Positions 1 through 9,173 of a DNA stretch of 64,000 bases are shown here, one piece after another. Position numbers and translations under genes: made by a program. The notes beneath the pieces are model-generated. The model was not told where the DNA came from, did no database searches, and was given only the letters and a program-made list of their open reading frames with translations. Position 1 is the first letter of the stretch; every line of letters begins with the position of its first letter. Source of the stretch: DASXKD01 sp963703605 (lineage in GTDB: Bacteria > Actinomycetota > Actinomycetes > Streptosporangiales > Streptosporangiaceae); the NCBI GenBank assembly GCA_963703605.1, contig CAVPFC010000071.1, positions 1 through 64,000 on the forward strand. Direction: 5' to 3'.

Positions 1-38
1 GCTCGCCCGGCGCCACCACTCGTTAGGAGGCCACGAAG

Positions 39-385
39 ATGAACGGAATTTGCGCAGGAGTCGCCCCGGGCAGCAGCAACAATCCTTCGCGAGTCCGGCG
101 CGATCGGTACCGGCCGGTCGTACTTGTTGGGTTGGTCCTGCTAATCGGCGTCTTGATTTTCGTAGCTCGACCGGTGAGTCATCGCTCACCTACGATCGAT
201 ATCCTCGGCTCCTATTTTCCGGCTTGGATGATCTGCATTGAGGCGGACGAACGCTGACGCTTATCGCCCACTGGATTGTGCAACTGTGCCGTCTAAAAGC
301 ATATCTCGGTCCGGCGCCGCTCGTCTATTCATGCCTGATGATCATCTTCACCTTCGCGACGTGGATCCTGTTTTACCAAAACTGA
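39..385 (+). pseudogene. DUF1656-like small membrane protein, frameshifted
   Basis: An AGGAGG ribosome site at about 25 precedes an ATG at 39. The first frame gives a hydrophobic segment and then, from about 186, a stretch resembling the start of DUF1656 (AaeX-type) inner-membrane proteins. Homology moves to another frame near 245 and continues as an Ile/Leu-rich membrane segment ending FYQN at 385, two bases before the next start codon. DUF1656 genes normally sit directly before an HlyD/AaeA membrane-fusion gene in aromatic-acid or drug efflux operons, as here. Base composition is lower in GC than the rest of the window. The extra N-terminal 50 residues are not explained and could be a fusion scar. 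Confidence 0.5.
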
Positions 386-386
386 T

Positions 387-1312
387 ATGCATCAACCGGC
401 AACACCTTTAACGGACGGCCCACAGGGCCGTGGCTACAACCAACAGGACGCCGTGACGTCACCGGACGAAGCTGTCGAGCGCGGCAAATTCATTCGCAAG
501 ATCACGTCCTTAATCATCGTCGCGGGCGCGGTGCTGATCACACTCTATGTCTGGGGAATTATTGAACGACATCCGTGTACAGACGACGCGACGGCGCGCG
601 CCAATGTCGTGGGCATTGCGCCGCGAGTGGCTGGCCAAATCCTGAAGCTGAATGTGCAGGACAACCAGGCGGTGAAAGAAGGCGACGTGCTTTTCGAAAT
701 CGACCCGGAGGATTACAAACTCGCCCTGGAAAAGGCCAAAGCTGAATTGGCCGCTCTAGATCGGCAAATTGCGCAAGCAGATAGCACCTTGCGGCGCCTT
801 GAACCGCTCTTGCCCAACCACTTTACCACCGCCGAAACCGTCGATGAAGCCCGAACTAAGCTGACGACCCTCCAAGCTCAGCGCGAAGGTGTGGTTGCCA
901 CCATCAATCTGGAGGCACTCCATCTCTCCTACTGCAGGGTCATCGCGCCTTTTTCCGGACGTGTCATCAATCTCAACATTTCGGCCGGAGCCCATGTGAC
1001 CACCGGAGGTTTCCTGCAGTTCTTCTCGTTGCTCGAGACGAGCAAATGGTACGTGATCGCGAATTCTTCGCGAGGCGGATAGTCCACACGGTCCGGGCAG
1101 CGAAGCGATCGTCTACCTCCATCGTCCGCGCCGTAACCAACGCTTCCGTGGAGAAGTGCAAGGAATCGGATGGGCAGTGAAGCCCGAAGGCGAGACTCGA
1201 TCTGCCTCCCTGGCGGTGCGCCGATATGTGAAGCGCGAACTCGAACTGGGTGCGCGTGGCGCAGACGATTCCCCGTTCGCATCGAGGTCGAAAATCCCGA
1301 CCAGATCTTTTG
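387..1312 (+). pseudogene. HlyD/AaeA-type membrane fusion protein, decayed and truncated
   Basis: Residues 1-229 read cleanly: cytoplasmic N-terminus, one membrane helix at about 38-58, the CTDDATARA motif common at the first beta strand of EmrA/AaeA proteins, a biotinyl-lipoyl-like domain (GQILKLNVQDNQAVKEGD), a coiled-coil hairpin at about 110-170 and the second lipoyl half. A stop at 1082 ends the frame, but homology continues in other frames (QGIGWAVKPEGE near 1160-1190, KRELNWVRVAQ near 1230), so at least two further indels are present. All homology stops at about 1312, where the opposite-strand recombinase begins. The family is the periplasmic adaptor of tripartite efflux pumps, which does not fit a Gram-positive actinomycete. 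Confidence 0.75.
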
Positions 1313-3276
1313 GCGGTCCAGGGGATGCACAGCCGGTTGCCCGGTCCGCGGCGGGCGCCGAGTTGGGCGGCTTCGATCCAGTAGTAGATGACGCCGGTGC
1401 TGCAGCCGAGCCGGCGGGCGGCCTCGGCGACGGAGACCTCGCCGTCTGCATACGGTGGTAGCACCGGGATGTGGTAGGCGTGGCGGATCCACTGGACTGC
1501 CTTGACGTCGAACGGGCGGCCGTTACCGGTGGTCAGCCCGGCGGCGTTCAGCTGCTCGGCCAGCTCATCGGCCGGCGTCACCGGGCCGAGCTGGCGGACC
1601 ATCTCGACGGCCGGGGAGGGGCTGCGCCTGGCGGTGCCGGGATGGACGGCGCGTGCGACAGTGAGCTCGTCGGTGGCGCCGGTATGCCAGCGGATCCCGA
1701 TCCGGGCCTTGCCCGGGTCGGGTTCGGGCAGCAGGGTGACGTCGGCGATCAGGGTGCGCAGCAGCCGCTTGCGGTCTTTGCTGCTGGTGGTGGGGGCGTG
1801 CCAGAGCGCGGGCAGGTCGGCGGCGAGTTTCTCCAGGTCGGCCCGGCTCGGCAGCGGCGGCAGCGAATCCCGGGCGGATTCCAGCGCTTGCCCGGCCTCG
1901 GCGAGGGCGGCGAGCCTGGCTTCCCAGCGGGCTTCGAGGTTCCGCGCGACCAGCCGGTTCTCCGGCTCGACCTGGCAGAAGGCGCGCTCGGCCCGGTCGG
2001 CCTCGTAGCGGGCGCGCTCAACGGCGAGCTCGGCGGCCCGGCTGACCCGCTGGTGCCGGTCGCTGACCTGGTCGGCAGCCGACAGCGCGAGGGCGACTTG
2101 CTCGGGGGTGAGCGCGTCCAGCAGGGCGGCGGCGACCGCGTCATCGACCGTGGCCGCCGCGATCGACCGGCATGTCGGCGTGGTCAGCCGGTCCGCGCGG
2201 GAACTGCACTCATACGACGGCCGCTGGCCGGTGTGGTAGTTGGCCCGCATCGGCTTGCCGCAGCTGCCGCAGGCGATGATGCCCTGGCACAAGGCGCGGC
2301 CCTCCCGCGGCGGCCGGGCCCCGGCGTTAGTCCGGTTTGCCGCCAGCCTCGCCTCGTTGTCCAGGTAGCCGGCCCAGGTGATGTATCCGTCGTGGTGGTC
2401 TTTGATCAGCACCGGCCATTCGGCGCGTGGCCGCTCGACCAGCGCGGTGCGCACGGTGCCGTCCTCATCGACGCTGCGGCGGGAGGCATACCGGCCGTGC
2501 ACGTACGCCCCGGCATAAGCCGGGTTCTTCAGCACGCCCACCACGCGGGCATGGGTGAGATGGCCCCAGCGCAGCTGCCCGGCCCACGCGCCGCCGTAGG
2601 CGCGCAGCGGGAACCGCCGGCCAGCGAACACCGCGACGACGCCATAGGCCGAGCCGGTCGCCGCGAAGCCGGCGAACACGTCGGTTATCGCGGCCTGCAC
2701 CTCGGCATCGGGGTCGATGACCACCTCGCCGGCGCCGTCGTGGACGTAGCCGACGGGCAGCGGAGTACGCAGCTCGCCACGTGCCGCCGCGGCCCGCTTG
2801 GCCTCCTGAAGCCGGCCGGCCATCACATGGAGTTCCACCTCGCCCATGGTGCCCTTCAGGCCCAGCAGCATCCGGTCGTTGACATCGGCGGGGTCGTAGA
2901 TGCCATCGCTGTCGATCAGCAGGGTGTCGGTGATCCGGGCGAACTCGATCAGCCTGGCCACATCGGCGTTGCTGCGGGCCAGCCGGGAGATCTCGATCCC
3001 GAAGATGGCCCCGACCTCGCCCCGGCAGACCAGGGTGACCAGGTCCCTGAACCCTTCCCGCGTCACACCGAAGCGGCCCGAGATCCCCAGGTCGGTGTCG
3101 ATCACCTGCACGTTCGCCGGTGCCCAGCCGAGCCGTTCGGCTTCGCCGGCCAGCCCGTACTGGCGCATCGTGGACTCGGTGTGCTCGCGGACCTGGGCCA
3201 TCGAAGACTGGCGCAGGTAAACCACCGCCAGCCGCTGCCGGTGAAAGCTGGTGACCTTCTGCTCGCCGTTCACCAC
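1312..3276 (-). CDS. Large serine recombinase, C-terminus cut off
   Basis: The N-terminal resolvase domain (residues 1-160) has the YLRQSS serine-nucleophile motif near residue 20 and the EISRLARSNADVARL segment with catalytic arginines. A recombinase domain follows (about 170-290), then a zinc-ribbon-like region with CGSCGKPMRANYH and a later Cys (320-370), a coiled coil (390-460) and a C-terminal helix-turn-helix (SVAEAARRLGCSTGVIYYW). Recognisable protein ends near 1312. The open frame runs on to 973 but there it is antisense to the HlyD remnant, so the last residues are not native. Directly upstream are DUF6788 and DUF5372 genes, the usual partners of this recombinase class in actinomycete mobile elements. 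Confidence 0.9.
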
Positions 3277-3364
3277 AGCCTCCCAGCGCCGCCGATGTCA
3301 TGTTGGCCAGCACCGCCACTGCCTCCGCGCGGGCGGGGCCGGGCAAGACGGCGCCGGTCACCGT

Positions 3365-3715
3365 CTATTCCAGTTCCCGCCGGGCCAGCAGCTCGGCGTT
3401 GATCGCCGAGATTTCCGCAAGCACCGCGTCGACCTGCTCGCCCCGCCTCAGATGGCTGCGGACCGTCTCCACCAGCCCGGCCGGCACGTATCTCAGCCGC
3501 CCCCGCCCGCGGGTTCGCGGGGCGAAGTAGGCATACGGGCCGTGCGGCTCCCCGCCGGCGCACCGGCAGCCGGCCTTGCCGCACCGGCGCGCCTGCTCGA
3601 CCAGTGACCCGGCCAGCACCTGCTCCACATCGCCGATCCGGCCGGCCAGGGCGCGGCGGCGGGCCAACAGCTGCCGCCGTGACATCACCGGGAGATCGTT
3701 CTTGTGTCCATTCAT
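3365..3715 (-). CDS. DUF6788 family protein
   Basis: A 116-residue protein beginning MNGHKNDLP or, if the inner ATG is used, MSRRQLL. It contains the family hallmark of an N-terminal helix (LLARRRALAGRIGDVEQVL), a compact CGKAGCRCAGGEPHGPY cysteine cluster that may bind zinc, then a basic helical tail. I recognise it as DUF6788, a short protein regularly found beside serine recombinases and transposases in Streptomyces and relatives. It lies 88 bp upstream of the recombinase and downstream of DUF5372 in the same direction, so the three probably form one operon. Its biochemical role is unknown; DNA binding or a recombination directionality role is only a guess. Confidence 0.75.
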   Translation of the reverse strand: MNGHKNDLPVMSRRQLLARRRALAGRIGDVEQVLAGSLVEQARRCGKAGCRCAGGEPHGPYAYFAPRTRGRGRLRYVPAGLVETVRSHLRRGEQVDAVLAEISAINAELLARRELE

Positions 3716-3735
3716 CACACAAGAGTGTGCCGCTA

Positions 3736-4005
3736 TCAGCCACCGCAATCAACAACCCGGATCGCCCGGACCAGCGTGTCGAGCCCGGCCAGCCCCTCCG
3801 CCGACAGCCAGGCCGACGGCGGCTCGCCCCGGTCGGTCCACGACCCCGGCAGCGTGATCTGCCCGCCGACACCACCCGAGCAGACAAACACCACGGCCGG
3901 GCCGCGCCTCTTGACGAACAAGACCTCGAGCCGCTGACCGCGCAGCGGATGGAACGGGTGCGTGACGACGAACGGAACCAGAAAGGTCACTGGACGGTGC
4001 GGCAC
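3736..4005 (-). CDS. DUF5372 family protein
   Basis: An 89-residue protein with a GTG start, recognisable from VTHPFHPLRGQRLEVLFVKR and GGQITLPGSWTDRG, the signature of DUF5372. This family is found almost only next to serine recombinases with DUF6788, as here. It is probably the first gene of the element's operon. Function is unknown. The start lies within a few bases of the break in the group II intron reverse transcriptase, so the element's right edge is at about 4005-4020. Confidence 0.7.
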   Translation of the reverse strand: MPHRPVTFLVPFVVTHPFHPLRGQRLEVLFVKRRGPAVVFVCSGGVGGQITLPGSWTDRGEPPSAWLSAEGLAGLDTLVRAIRVVDCGG

Positions 4006-4406
4006 TATGCCGCCTCCGTCGGAATTCCTAGCTTCCGGAATTTCCCGGATTTTCCTTTAGGGATCATCACTTGCCGCACTCCGGCCGGACGGTACCCGCC
4101 GGACTTCAGCGAGTCCCGCAACCGGGCCAGGAACTCCAGCTCGCCGCCCTCACGGGCCTTGATCTGGGCCACGGTCACCCCGTCGATGCCCGCGGTCTTC
4201 GCCCCGGCGTTAGCGGCCACCCGCTGGAAAGCGCCGACCAGGAACGCCGGGTCATAGACGAGGTTGAATAGGTCACCGAAACAGCGGGAGAGATCTTCTC
4301 CCGCCCAGCGGTGCAACTTGGCCTGCATCCTCCGTACCATGACACTGGCCGTGAAATCATCCGGCCAGGCCACGGCGCCGGTATTCACCGGCGCATCTTC
4401 GGACAT
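4005..4406 (-). pseudogene. Group II intron reverse transcriptase/maturase, N-terminal fragment
   Basis: Starts at MSEDAPVNTG behind GGAGGGAATGT. It follows the start of actinomycete LtrA-type intron-encoded proteins: QAKLHRWAGEDLSRCFGDLFNLVYDPAFL, then KTAGIDGVTVAQI, the RT-0 to RT-1 region. It breaks off at GKFRKLGIPT, just where RT motif 2 begins, followed by three unrelated codons and a stop. Only about 130 of the usual 420-600 residues remain. The break coincides with the edge of the DUF5372-DUF6788-recombinase element, which most simply inserted here or recombined away the rest. No reverse transcriptase activity is possible from this fragment. Confidence 0.85.
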
Positions 4407-5000
4407 TACATTCCCTCCTTGACTGACACGCTGCCGCCCTTCCCCATGCACGCGGCTTTCCCGCGCTCGGAGTACTACGGCGGCTCCGCCCCACCCGCGC
4501 CTTCGGCAGGCGTCGCGCCTATCCCCGCCCAGCCCTCCTGGCGGGAAGGCGGGCGCGGAACGCACGCGGATGGTTCCCACGTTCACTGTCGTCCGGTCGA
4601 CGGATTAGGCACCCGGCTCTACCCCTGCGGCCTCGCCAGCGGCTACTTCGCGGTGATTCACCCTGGCCTCCGAGATAAGGCCCTACAGACCCATCCCGGA
4701 GTTCCCCGCCCGTCATGAAGAGCAGGTACGCACCGCACCCCAGCCCGCATCCACCGGATTAGAGCTGGTCATAAGTCAAGAGGCGTAACGCAACCGGTTC
4801 CTCGCGTATACCTTTCCGTCTCGCTCACCGCGCCCGGCCCATCCGGCAGTGCTGAACCGGCGCGACTTTGTCGAGGCTGCTCCCGCCCTCCCCGGCGACC
4901 CCCGGATCAGGCTGCCTCCAGCTTCACCCCACCGCCACGACGGCGAGGAGATGGACGGTCTCTCACCTCCATCCGTAAACGACAGCGCCTCGTGGCGCAC
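4407..5000 (-). ncRNA. Group II intron 5' RNA domains (partial intron)
   Basis: On the minus strand, about 590 nt upstream of the maturase fragment lies GTGCGCC at 5000-4994, which fits the GUGYG 5' splice-site consensus. The space between has no convincing protein and is about the right length for intron domains I-III before an open frame in domain IV. Domains V-VI would lie beyond the break at 4005 and are missing, so the intron cannot splice or move. The 5' boundary is inferred from the consensus and distance only; I did not fold the RNA. Confidence 0.5.
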
Positions 5001-5125
5001 GCAGGCTCTTATGAGGTCACGCTCCAGCAGGGCAGGAGGGCCCGGGGACGGCCGACGGATCGTTAGCAGGCCAGCACGGTGCGGCAGCCGATTAGCGGGT
5101 CAGGCCGCCCCCGGAGGCTGAGGGT

Positions 5126-6178
5126 TAGCCGGCGGCGCGGAGGTGGCGGTAGACCTCGCGGGCGACGTAGCGCTTGAGGCAGCGGATGATCTCTTTCTTG
5201 GACAGGCCTTCCTTGGTGCGCCGCTCGACGTAGGCGCGGGTCGGCGGGTGCGATGCCCATCCGGGTGATCACGATCCGCCACAGGGCGTGGTTGGCCTGC
5301 CGGTCGCCGCCGCGGTTGAGCCGGTGCCGGGCGACCTTGCCCGAGGAGGCCGGGATCGGGGCGGCGGCGCACAGGTGCGCCCAGGCGGCTTCGGACCGCA
5401 GCCGGCCTGGGTGGTCGCCGGCGGCGATGAGCAGCAGCGCGGCGGTGTCCGGGCCGATGCCGAACAGGCCGAGCAGGCCGGGAGCGCGGGCGGTGACCAG
5501 CGGCACGATCAGCTGGTCGAGGCGGCCGAGCTGGTCATCGAGGTACTGGGCGCGGCGGCCGAGCTCGCGCAGCGCCAGCAAGGTGTGGTAGCGGACCATG
5601 CTGCCTGGGCGGGGCCGCAGCGCGGCCAGTTCGGCGACCAGCGCCGCTGGCGTCTGCCCGGTGAACCTCGTGCGGATGTCGTCTGGCCCGGTGATGATCA
5701 ACGCCCTGGCCTGGTTGATCGTCTGGGTCCGCTGCGCCCGGGCGGTGCGCTTGGCCACCATCAGCGCCCGGATCGCCTCTACCTGGCCATCACGTCCCCG
5801 GGGCGCTCCGGATGCGCGGCCCGACAGGGCCGCCCGCGCGGCGCTGACCGCATCCAGCGGATCGGACTTGCCCTGGCGCCGCCGGTCCTGCCGGTCCGAC
5901 CGGTCCACCTCGACGACCCGGATCCCGGCGGCGCAGATGTGCCGGGCCAGGCCCGCGCCGTAGCTGCCGGTACCCTCGATGCCGATCAGGCAGACCGTGC
6001 CGAAGCCCTGCAGCCAGCCAAGTAACCGAACGTACCCAGCCGGTGTGGCGGGGAACTCCGACACCCCCAGCAGGCCGCCGATGCCATCCAGGGCGGCGGC
6101 GACATGGCTGTCAGCGTGAGTGTCCACTCCGCCGGTAACGGCAACGGTCTTTACGATGGGCATCCTCATCCCTTTCAT
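5126..6178 (-). pseudogene. IS110 family transposase, frameshifted near the C-terminus
   Basis: N-terminal DEDD RuvC-like domain: GVDTHADSHVAA (first acidic residue) near residue 17, IEGTGSYGAGLARHI, and SDPLDAVSAARA. The C-terminal transposase-20 domain (GLFGIGPDTAALLLIAAGDHPGRLRSEAAWAHLCA) carries the serine region of the IS110 family (PIPASSG). Near 5250 the frame changes by one base: the expected TRAYVERRTKEGLSKKE tail is present in a second frame and ends at a TAA at 5126, while the original frame runs to 5063 in unrelated residues. It is either a recent pseudogene or a sequencing indel. IS110 elements move without terminal inverted repeats, guided by a bridge RNA from their non-coding end. 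Confidence 0.85.
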
Positions 6179-6639
6179 GGTTGAGGGATGGCACGCACCC
6201 GCTGGCCGCCGATCTTGTGAACCCTGGCCTCTTGCCCAGGCCAGGCAGGATCGGGAACGGCACCGCCGGTGGGTGCCACAAAACCTGGGATCCCGGCCGA
6301 CAGATCGAATCGAAGGACAACCAGCGGCGTCAGCCGAATAGCAGGTCAGGCCGGGACCCAGGCCACCGGCCCTACGCCCACATCAGGCCAAAACCCCGGA
6401 AGCAGGGCCGGAAGCACACATCCACATCCTCCCTGCCGAATAGGAATGTCTACTGAAGCAATAGGCATATGCGGGCCCGTGGTGCAGATTATCCATTCGG
6501 TTGGCTGGAGCACATCGCCCGGCCGGTGGGTACCGTCGGATGCATGACTGCCTCGCTGCGGACGGGTGTCCGCTTCGTTGCTAATGTGACGGTCGCCGGA
6601 AGCGCACTGCACGTGTAGGTCGGTCTTTTCGCGAATGCG
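6179..6639 (-). mobile_element. Non-coding stretch upstream of IS110; possible bridge-RNA end
   Basis: These 460 bp hold no convincing gene on either strand. They lie immediately upstream of the IS110 transposase start, where IS110-group elements carry the non-coding end that is transcribed as the bridge RNA. I cannot fix the outer boundary of the element or see the two guide loops by eye. The part nearest 6640 should belong to the following gene's leader instead. Confidence 0.3.
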
Positions 6640-8328
6640 ATGGGAGAAACTACGGTGCCGACGAGCACGTACGTCCGACACGGAGCTCGCGGGTCGCGAT
6701 ACTGGCTCATCGATAAGTTTCCGGCTATCGCTACGGTGCGTGAGCCCGGGCCTCGACCTCGATGGCTTGAGCCGGCCGCCTGGACCCTTGGCGCTCTGCT
6801 CGCCTTCGTGTGCTACCTGCGTATTTCGCGGACCGTGGCCACAAACTCCGACGGCGCATCGCAGGCTCTGCAGGCATGGGACATGCTCCACGGAAACCTG
6901 GTGCTGCATGGCTGGCAGCTCTCGGACGTCTCGTTCTACACCACGGAGCTACCGGAGTACATGGTGGTAGAGCTCCTGCGAGGGCTCAACGCTGACGTCG
7001 TACATGTGGCGAGCGCTATGACCTACACAATGGCGGTCGTCCTGGCTGCGCTGCTGGCCAGGAGCACGGCCACTGGCCGCGCGGCCCTTGCCCGCGTTCT
7101 GGTGACTGCGGGCATCATGATTGCCCCGCAGCTGGCGTCGGGCGTCTCTATCGTCATGTCCTCCCCGGACCACTTCGGCACTTCGGTGCCAGTCCTGGTG
7201 GTCTGGCTCATCCTGGACCGGGCCCGGCCGCGGTGGTACGTGCCCATCCTGGCGGCGGTGCTGCTGGCCTGGGCGGTCGTGGCAGATCAGCTCGTCCTGC
7301 TCATCGGCGTGCTGCCGCTGGCGATTGTCTCCGCGACCCGGCTCTACCAAGCTGTCGTGATTGAGCGTCACCCTCTGAAGTGGCAGCGATATGATCTCGC
7401 CCTGCTGGGGGCAGCCGTCACGGCTGCCGCGGCAGCGGACGTAGCGTTCAAGATCCTCCGGGAGTCGGGCGGCTACCTCCTGCACCCCCCGCCCGATCAG
7501 TTCCTGGCTGAAGTCCAGCTCATCCCGCGGAGCCTCAGCGTCACGGGCGAGGGCCTGCTGTTGCTCGGCGGCGCTGACTTCCTAGGACACCAGCTGAGCC
7601 TGGGTACCGTCGTCCTTCTGCTGCACCTGGGGGGCGTGATTCTCGCCGGCCTGGGCACCTGGGTTGCCGCGAAACGGTTCTTGCGGGGCCGAAACCTCGT
7701 TGATCAGCTCCTGGTCGTGGCCATCGCGGCCAACCTCGCTGCATACATCGTGAGCACGAGAGCATACGGGATCGCCGGAACGCGAGAGATCGCGCCAGTG
7801 CTGCCGTTCGCCGCGGTGCTGGCCGGCAGGTTACTGGCCGAGCGCCTCCTGGCCGCCCGGCTCGCACCTGCCCTCATCGTCGTGCTGGCCGGGTACCTGG
7901 CCGGACTTTCTTACTCCGTCGTCCAGCCTCCCGCGCCGATTCAGGATCAGCAGCTGATCTCATGGCTGACCGCCCAGCATCTCACCTCGGGCCTCGGCGG
8001 CTACTGGCAGTCAAATGAGGTAACCCTCGCGACCAGCAACAGAATCCGGATCCGCTCACTTTCATTTGCGGCCGCGCACGGCCTGCCCACCGGGGAGCCC
8101 GGACCAAACGCGAAGCTGGTTCCGACTGTATGGGACACGAATCTCCAGTGGTATGACCCACGCACGCAGTCAGCGAACTTCATCATTCTCGGCGGCCCGC
8201 CAGGATTCTCTCGCTTTAGCGACAAAAGCCTCGTGTTGGCCACCTTTGGACCGCCCGCGCGTTCCTCGCACGTCGGAACGTACGAGGTGCTGGTCTGGAA
8301 CAAGAACCTGCTCTCGGACCTGCCGTGA
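6640..8328 (+). CDS. Polytopic membrane protein, GT-C glycosyltransferase-like
   Basis: About 562 residues with roughly 10-12 hydrophobic helices spread from residue 48 to 430 and a soluble C-terminal domain of about 120 residues. After the first helix is an extracellular-loop motif NSDGASQALQAWDMLHGN, with an acidic residue in the position typical of GT-C/PMT-like enzymes, followed by YTTELPEYM. A second conserved stretch is SSPDHFGTSVPVLVVWLILDRA. Proteins of this type are common in actinomycetes as unannotated membrane proteins. A lipid-linked sugar transferase role is plausible, but no substrate can be given. The start could be the GTG at 6655. It stands alone between mobile DNA and broken regulators. 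Confidence 0.7.
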   Translation: MGETTVPTSTYVRHGARGSRYWLIDKFPAIATVREPGPRPRWLEPAAWTLGALLAFVCYLRISRTVATNSDGASQALQAWDMLHGNLVLHGWQLSDVSFYTTELPEYMVVELLRGLNADVVHVASAMTYTMAVVLAALLARSTATGRAALARVLVTAGIMIAPQLASGVSIVMSSPDHFGTSVPVLVVWLILDRARPRWYVPILAAVLLAWAVVADQLVLLIGVLPLAIVSATRLYQAVVIERHPLKWQRYDLALLGAAVTAAAAADVAFKILRESGGYLLHPPPDQFLAEVQLIPRSLSVTGEGLLLLGGADFLGHQLSLGTVVLLLHLGGVILAGLGTWVAAKRFLRGRNLVDQLLVVAIAANLAAYIVSTRAYGIAGTREIAPVLPFAAVLAGRLLAERLLAARLAPALIVVLAGYLAGLSYSVVQPPAPIQDQQLISWLTAQHLTSGLGGYWQSNEVTLATSNRIRIRSLSFAAAHGLPTGEPGPNAKLVPTVWDTNLQWYDPRTQSANFIILGGPPGFSRFSDKSLVLATFGPPARSSHVGTYEVLVWNKNLLSDLP

Positions 8329-8369
8329 CGACAAGGCTAGACCTAGACCGAGTGAAGTGACACCGTCGC

Positions 8370-8395
8370 GCCCCGCCGGGGCAGCGGTGCGGGGC
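8370..8395. terminator. GC-rich hairpin after the membrane protein
   Basis: A 7-bp stem, GCCCCGC at 8370-8376 and GCGGGGC at 8389-8395, with a 12-nt loop, 42 bp after the stop codon of the membrane protein. No T-tract follows, which is usual for actinomycete terminators. It overlaps the very end of the LysR fragment on the other strand. Confidence 0.35.
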
Positions 8396-8605
8396 AGGCT
8401 ATGCGCCGCCGTGGTCAGCGCCTCGATGATGAGCGCGACCGCGGGCCTGCGCACCGAAGACGCCCTGGCTACGGCGTAGAGGTCCCGGGCCGGGCTGCGG
8501 CCAGGCAGCTCCCGCACCGCGACCCTGGCATCGCCGCCTGCGAGCGTGAGGCGCGGCAGGATGGCCACGCCGACGCCGCGCGCGCAGATGAACTCGCCGC
8601 TCGTC
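8371..8605 (-). pseudogene. LysR-type regulator, C-terminal fragment only
   Basis: Minus-strand reading from about 8605 gives FICARGVGVAILPRLTLAGGDARVAVREL and then SVRRPAVALIIEALTTAA. This is the typical end of a LysR substrate-binding domain (hydrophobic GVGVAILPR strand, then the last helix). There is no DNA-binding helix-turn-helix upstream: the preceding 300 bp hold a TetR fragment on the opposite strand. The gene is reduced to about 75 residues. Confidence 0.65.
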
Positions 8606-8876
8606 GCGAGCTACGTGCCTGGACGCACGCTGCTCAGCATGTTGCTTTGCGAGGCTCTTCTGCGGACGGGGGATGGAGACCAGCCACTTCCCGTCGCCGT
8701 CGCGCGGCCGGGAGCAGTACAGGGCGTCAGGCCATGAAGCCGCCTGCGCCGGCAATACGCGGCTGTTCGCCCGGGCAGAAGCCGCCCGGGTAACGGCAAT
8801 GCTCTTGCTCGTTGCCTCCGGGAGCAAGGGTCGGCTGGTGCTTTTGGCGGATTCGTTACGGATCCCGGCTGCCCGG

Positions 8877-9173
8877 TACACTGCGAAACGCCACCCGGCT
8901 GTCTTCCCGCTGCTCCTGACCAGGCCCGCAGCGACTCCGGCCGCGCGCACAGCGCGCGACTCCGTCCAGGAGGCGCTGCGCGAGGCGGGCCTGGCCGCAG
9001 ACGAGGCCGCCCGAGCCGAGTGCCTGATCAGCGCGGCCGTCCTCGGCTTCGCCGCCAGCGAGGCGGCCGGACGCTTCCGCCATCACACACAGCAGGTCAT
9101 CGACGAGGACTTCGCCGTACTCCTGCGCTGGCTCAGGCTCGCCCTGACATCCAAATCGCCGACGGAACGATGA
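8877..9173 (+). pseudogene. TetR-family regulator, C-terminal fragment
   Basis: The frame from about 8820 to 9173 gives HPAVFPLLLTRPAATPAAR, then AGLAADEAARAECLISAAVLGFAASEAAGRF and a DFAVLLRWL ending. This fits the TetR C-terminal ligand-binding domain (dimerisation helices). No helix-turn-helix is present before it, and upstream residues are not family-like. The fragment lies back to back with the LysR tail, so the two look like leftovers of a rearranged regulator pair. Confidence 0.6.

Noticed and set aside
23..385. Second HlyD-type gene at the window start
   Set aside because: The first 50 residues include a basic stretch and a membrane helix like HlyD starts, but nothing further of that family follows; DUF1656 resemblance begins at about 186.
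1471..3402. 643-codon plus-strand open frame
   Set aside because: It is the exact antisense of the serine recombinase, rich in Gly/Ala/Pro/His, without family resemblance. High GC keeps antisense frames open.
4720..4745. Alternative intron 5' end (GTGCGGTGCG on the minus strand)
   Set aside because: It would leave only about 330 nt before the maturase start, too short for domains I-III. The site at 5000 fits better.
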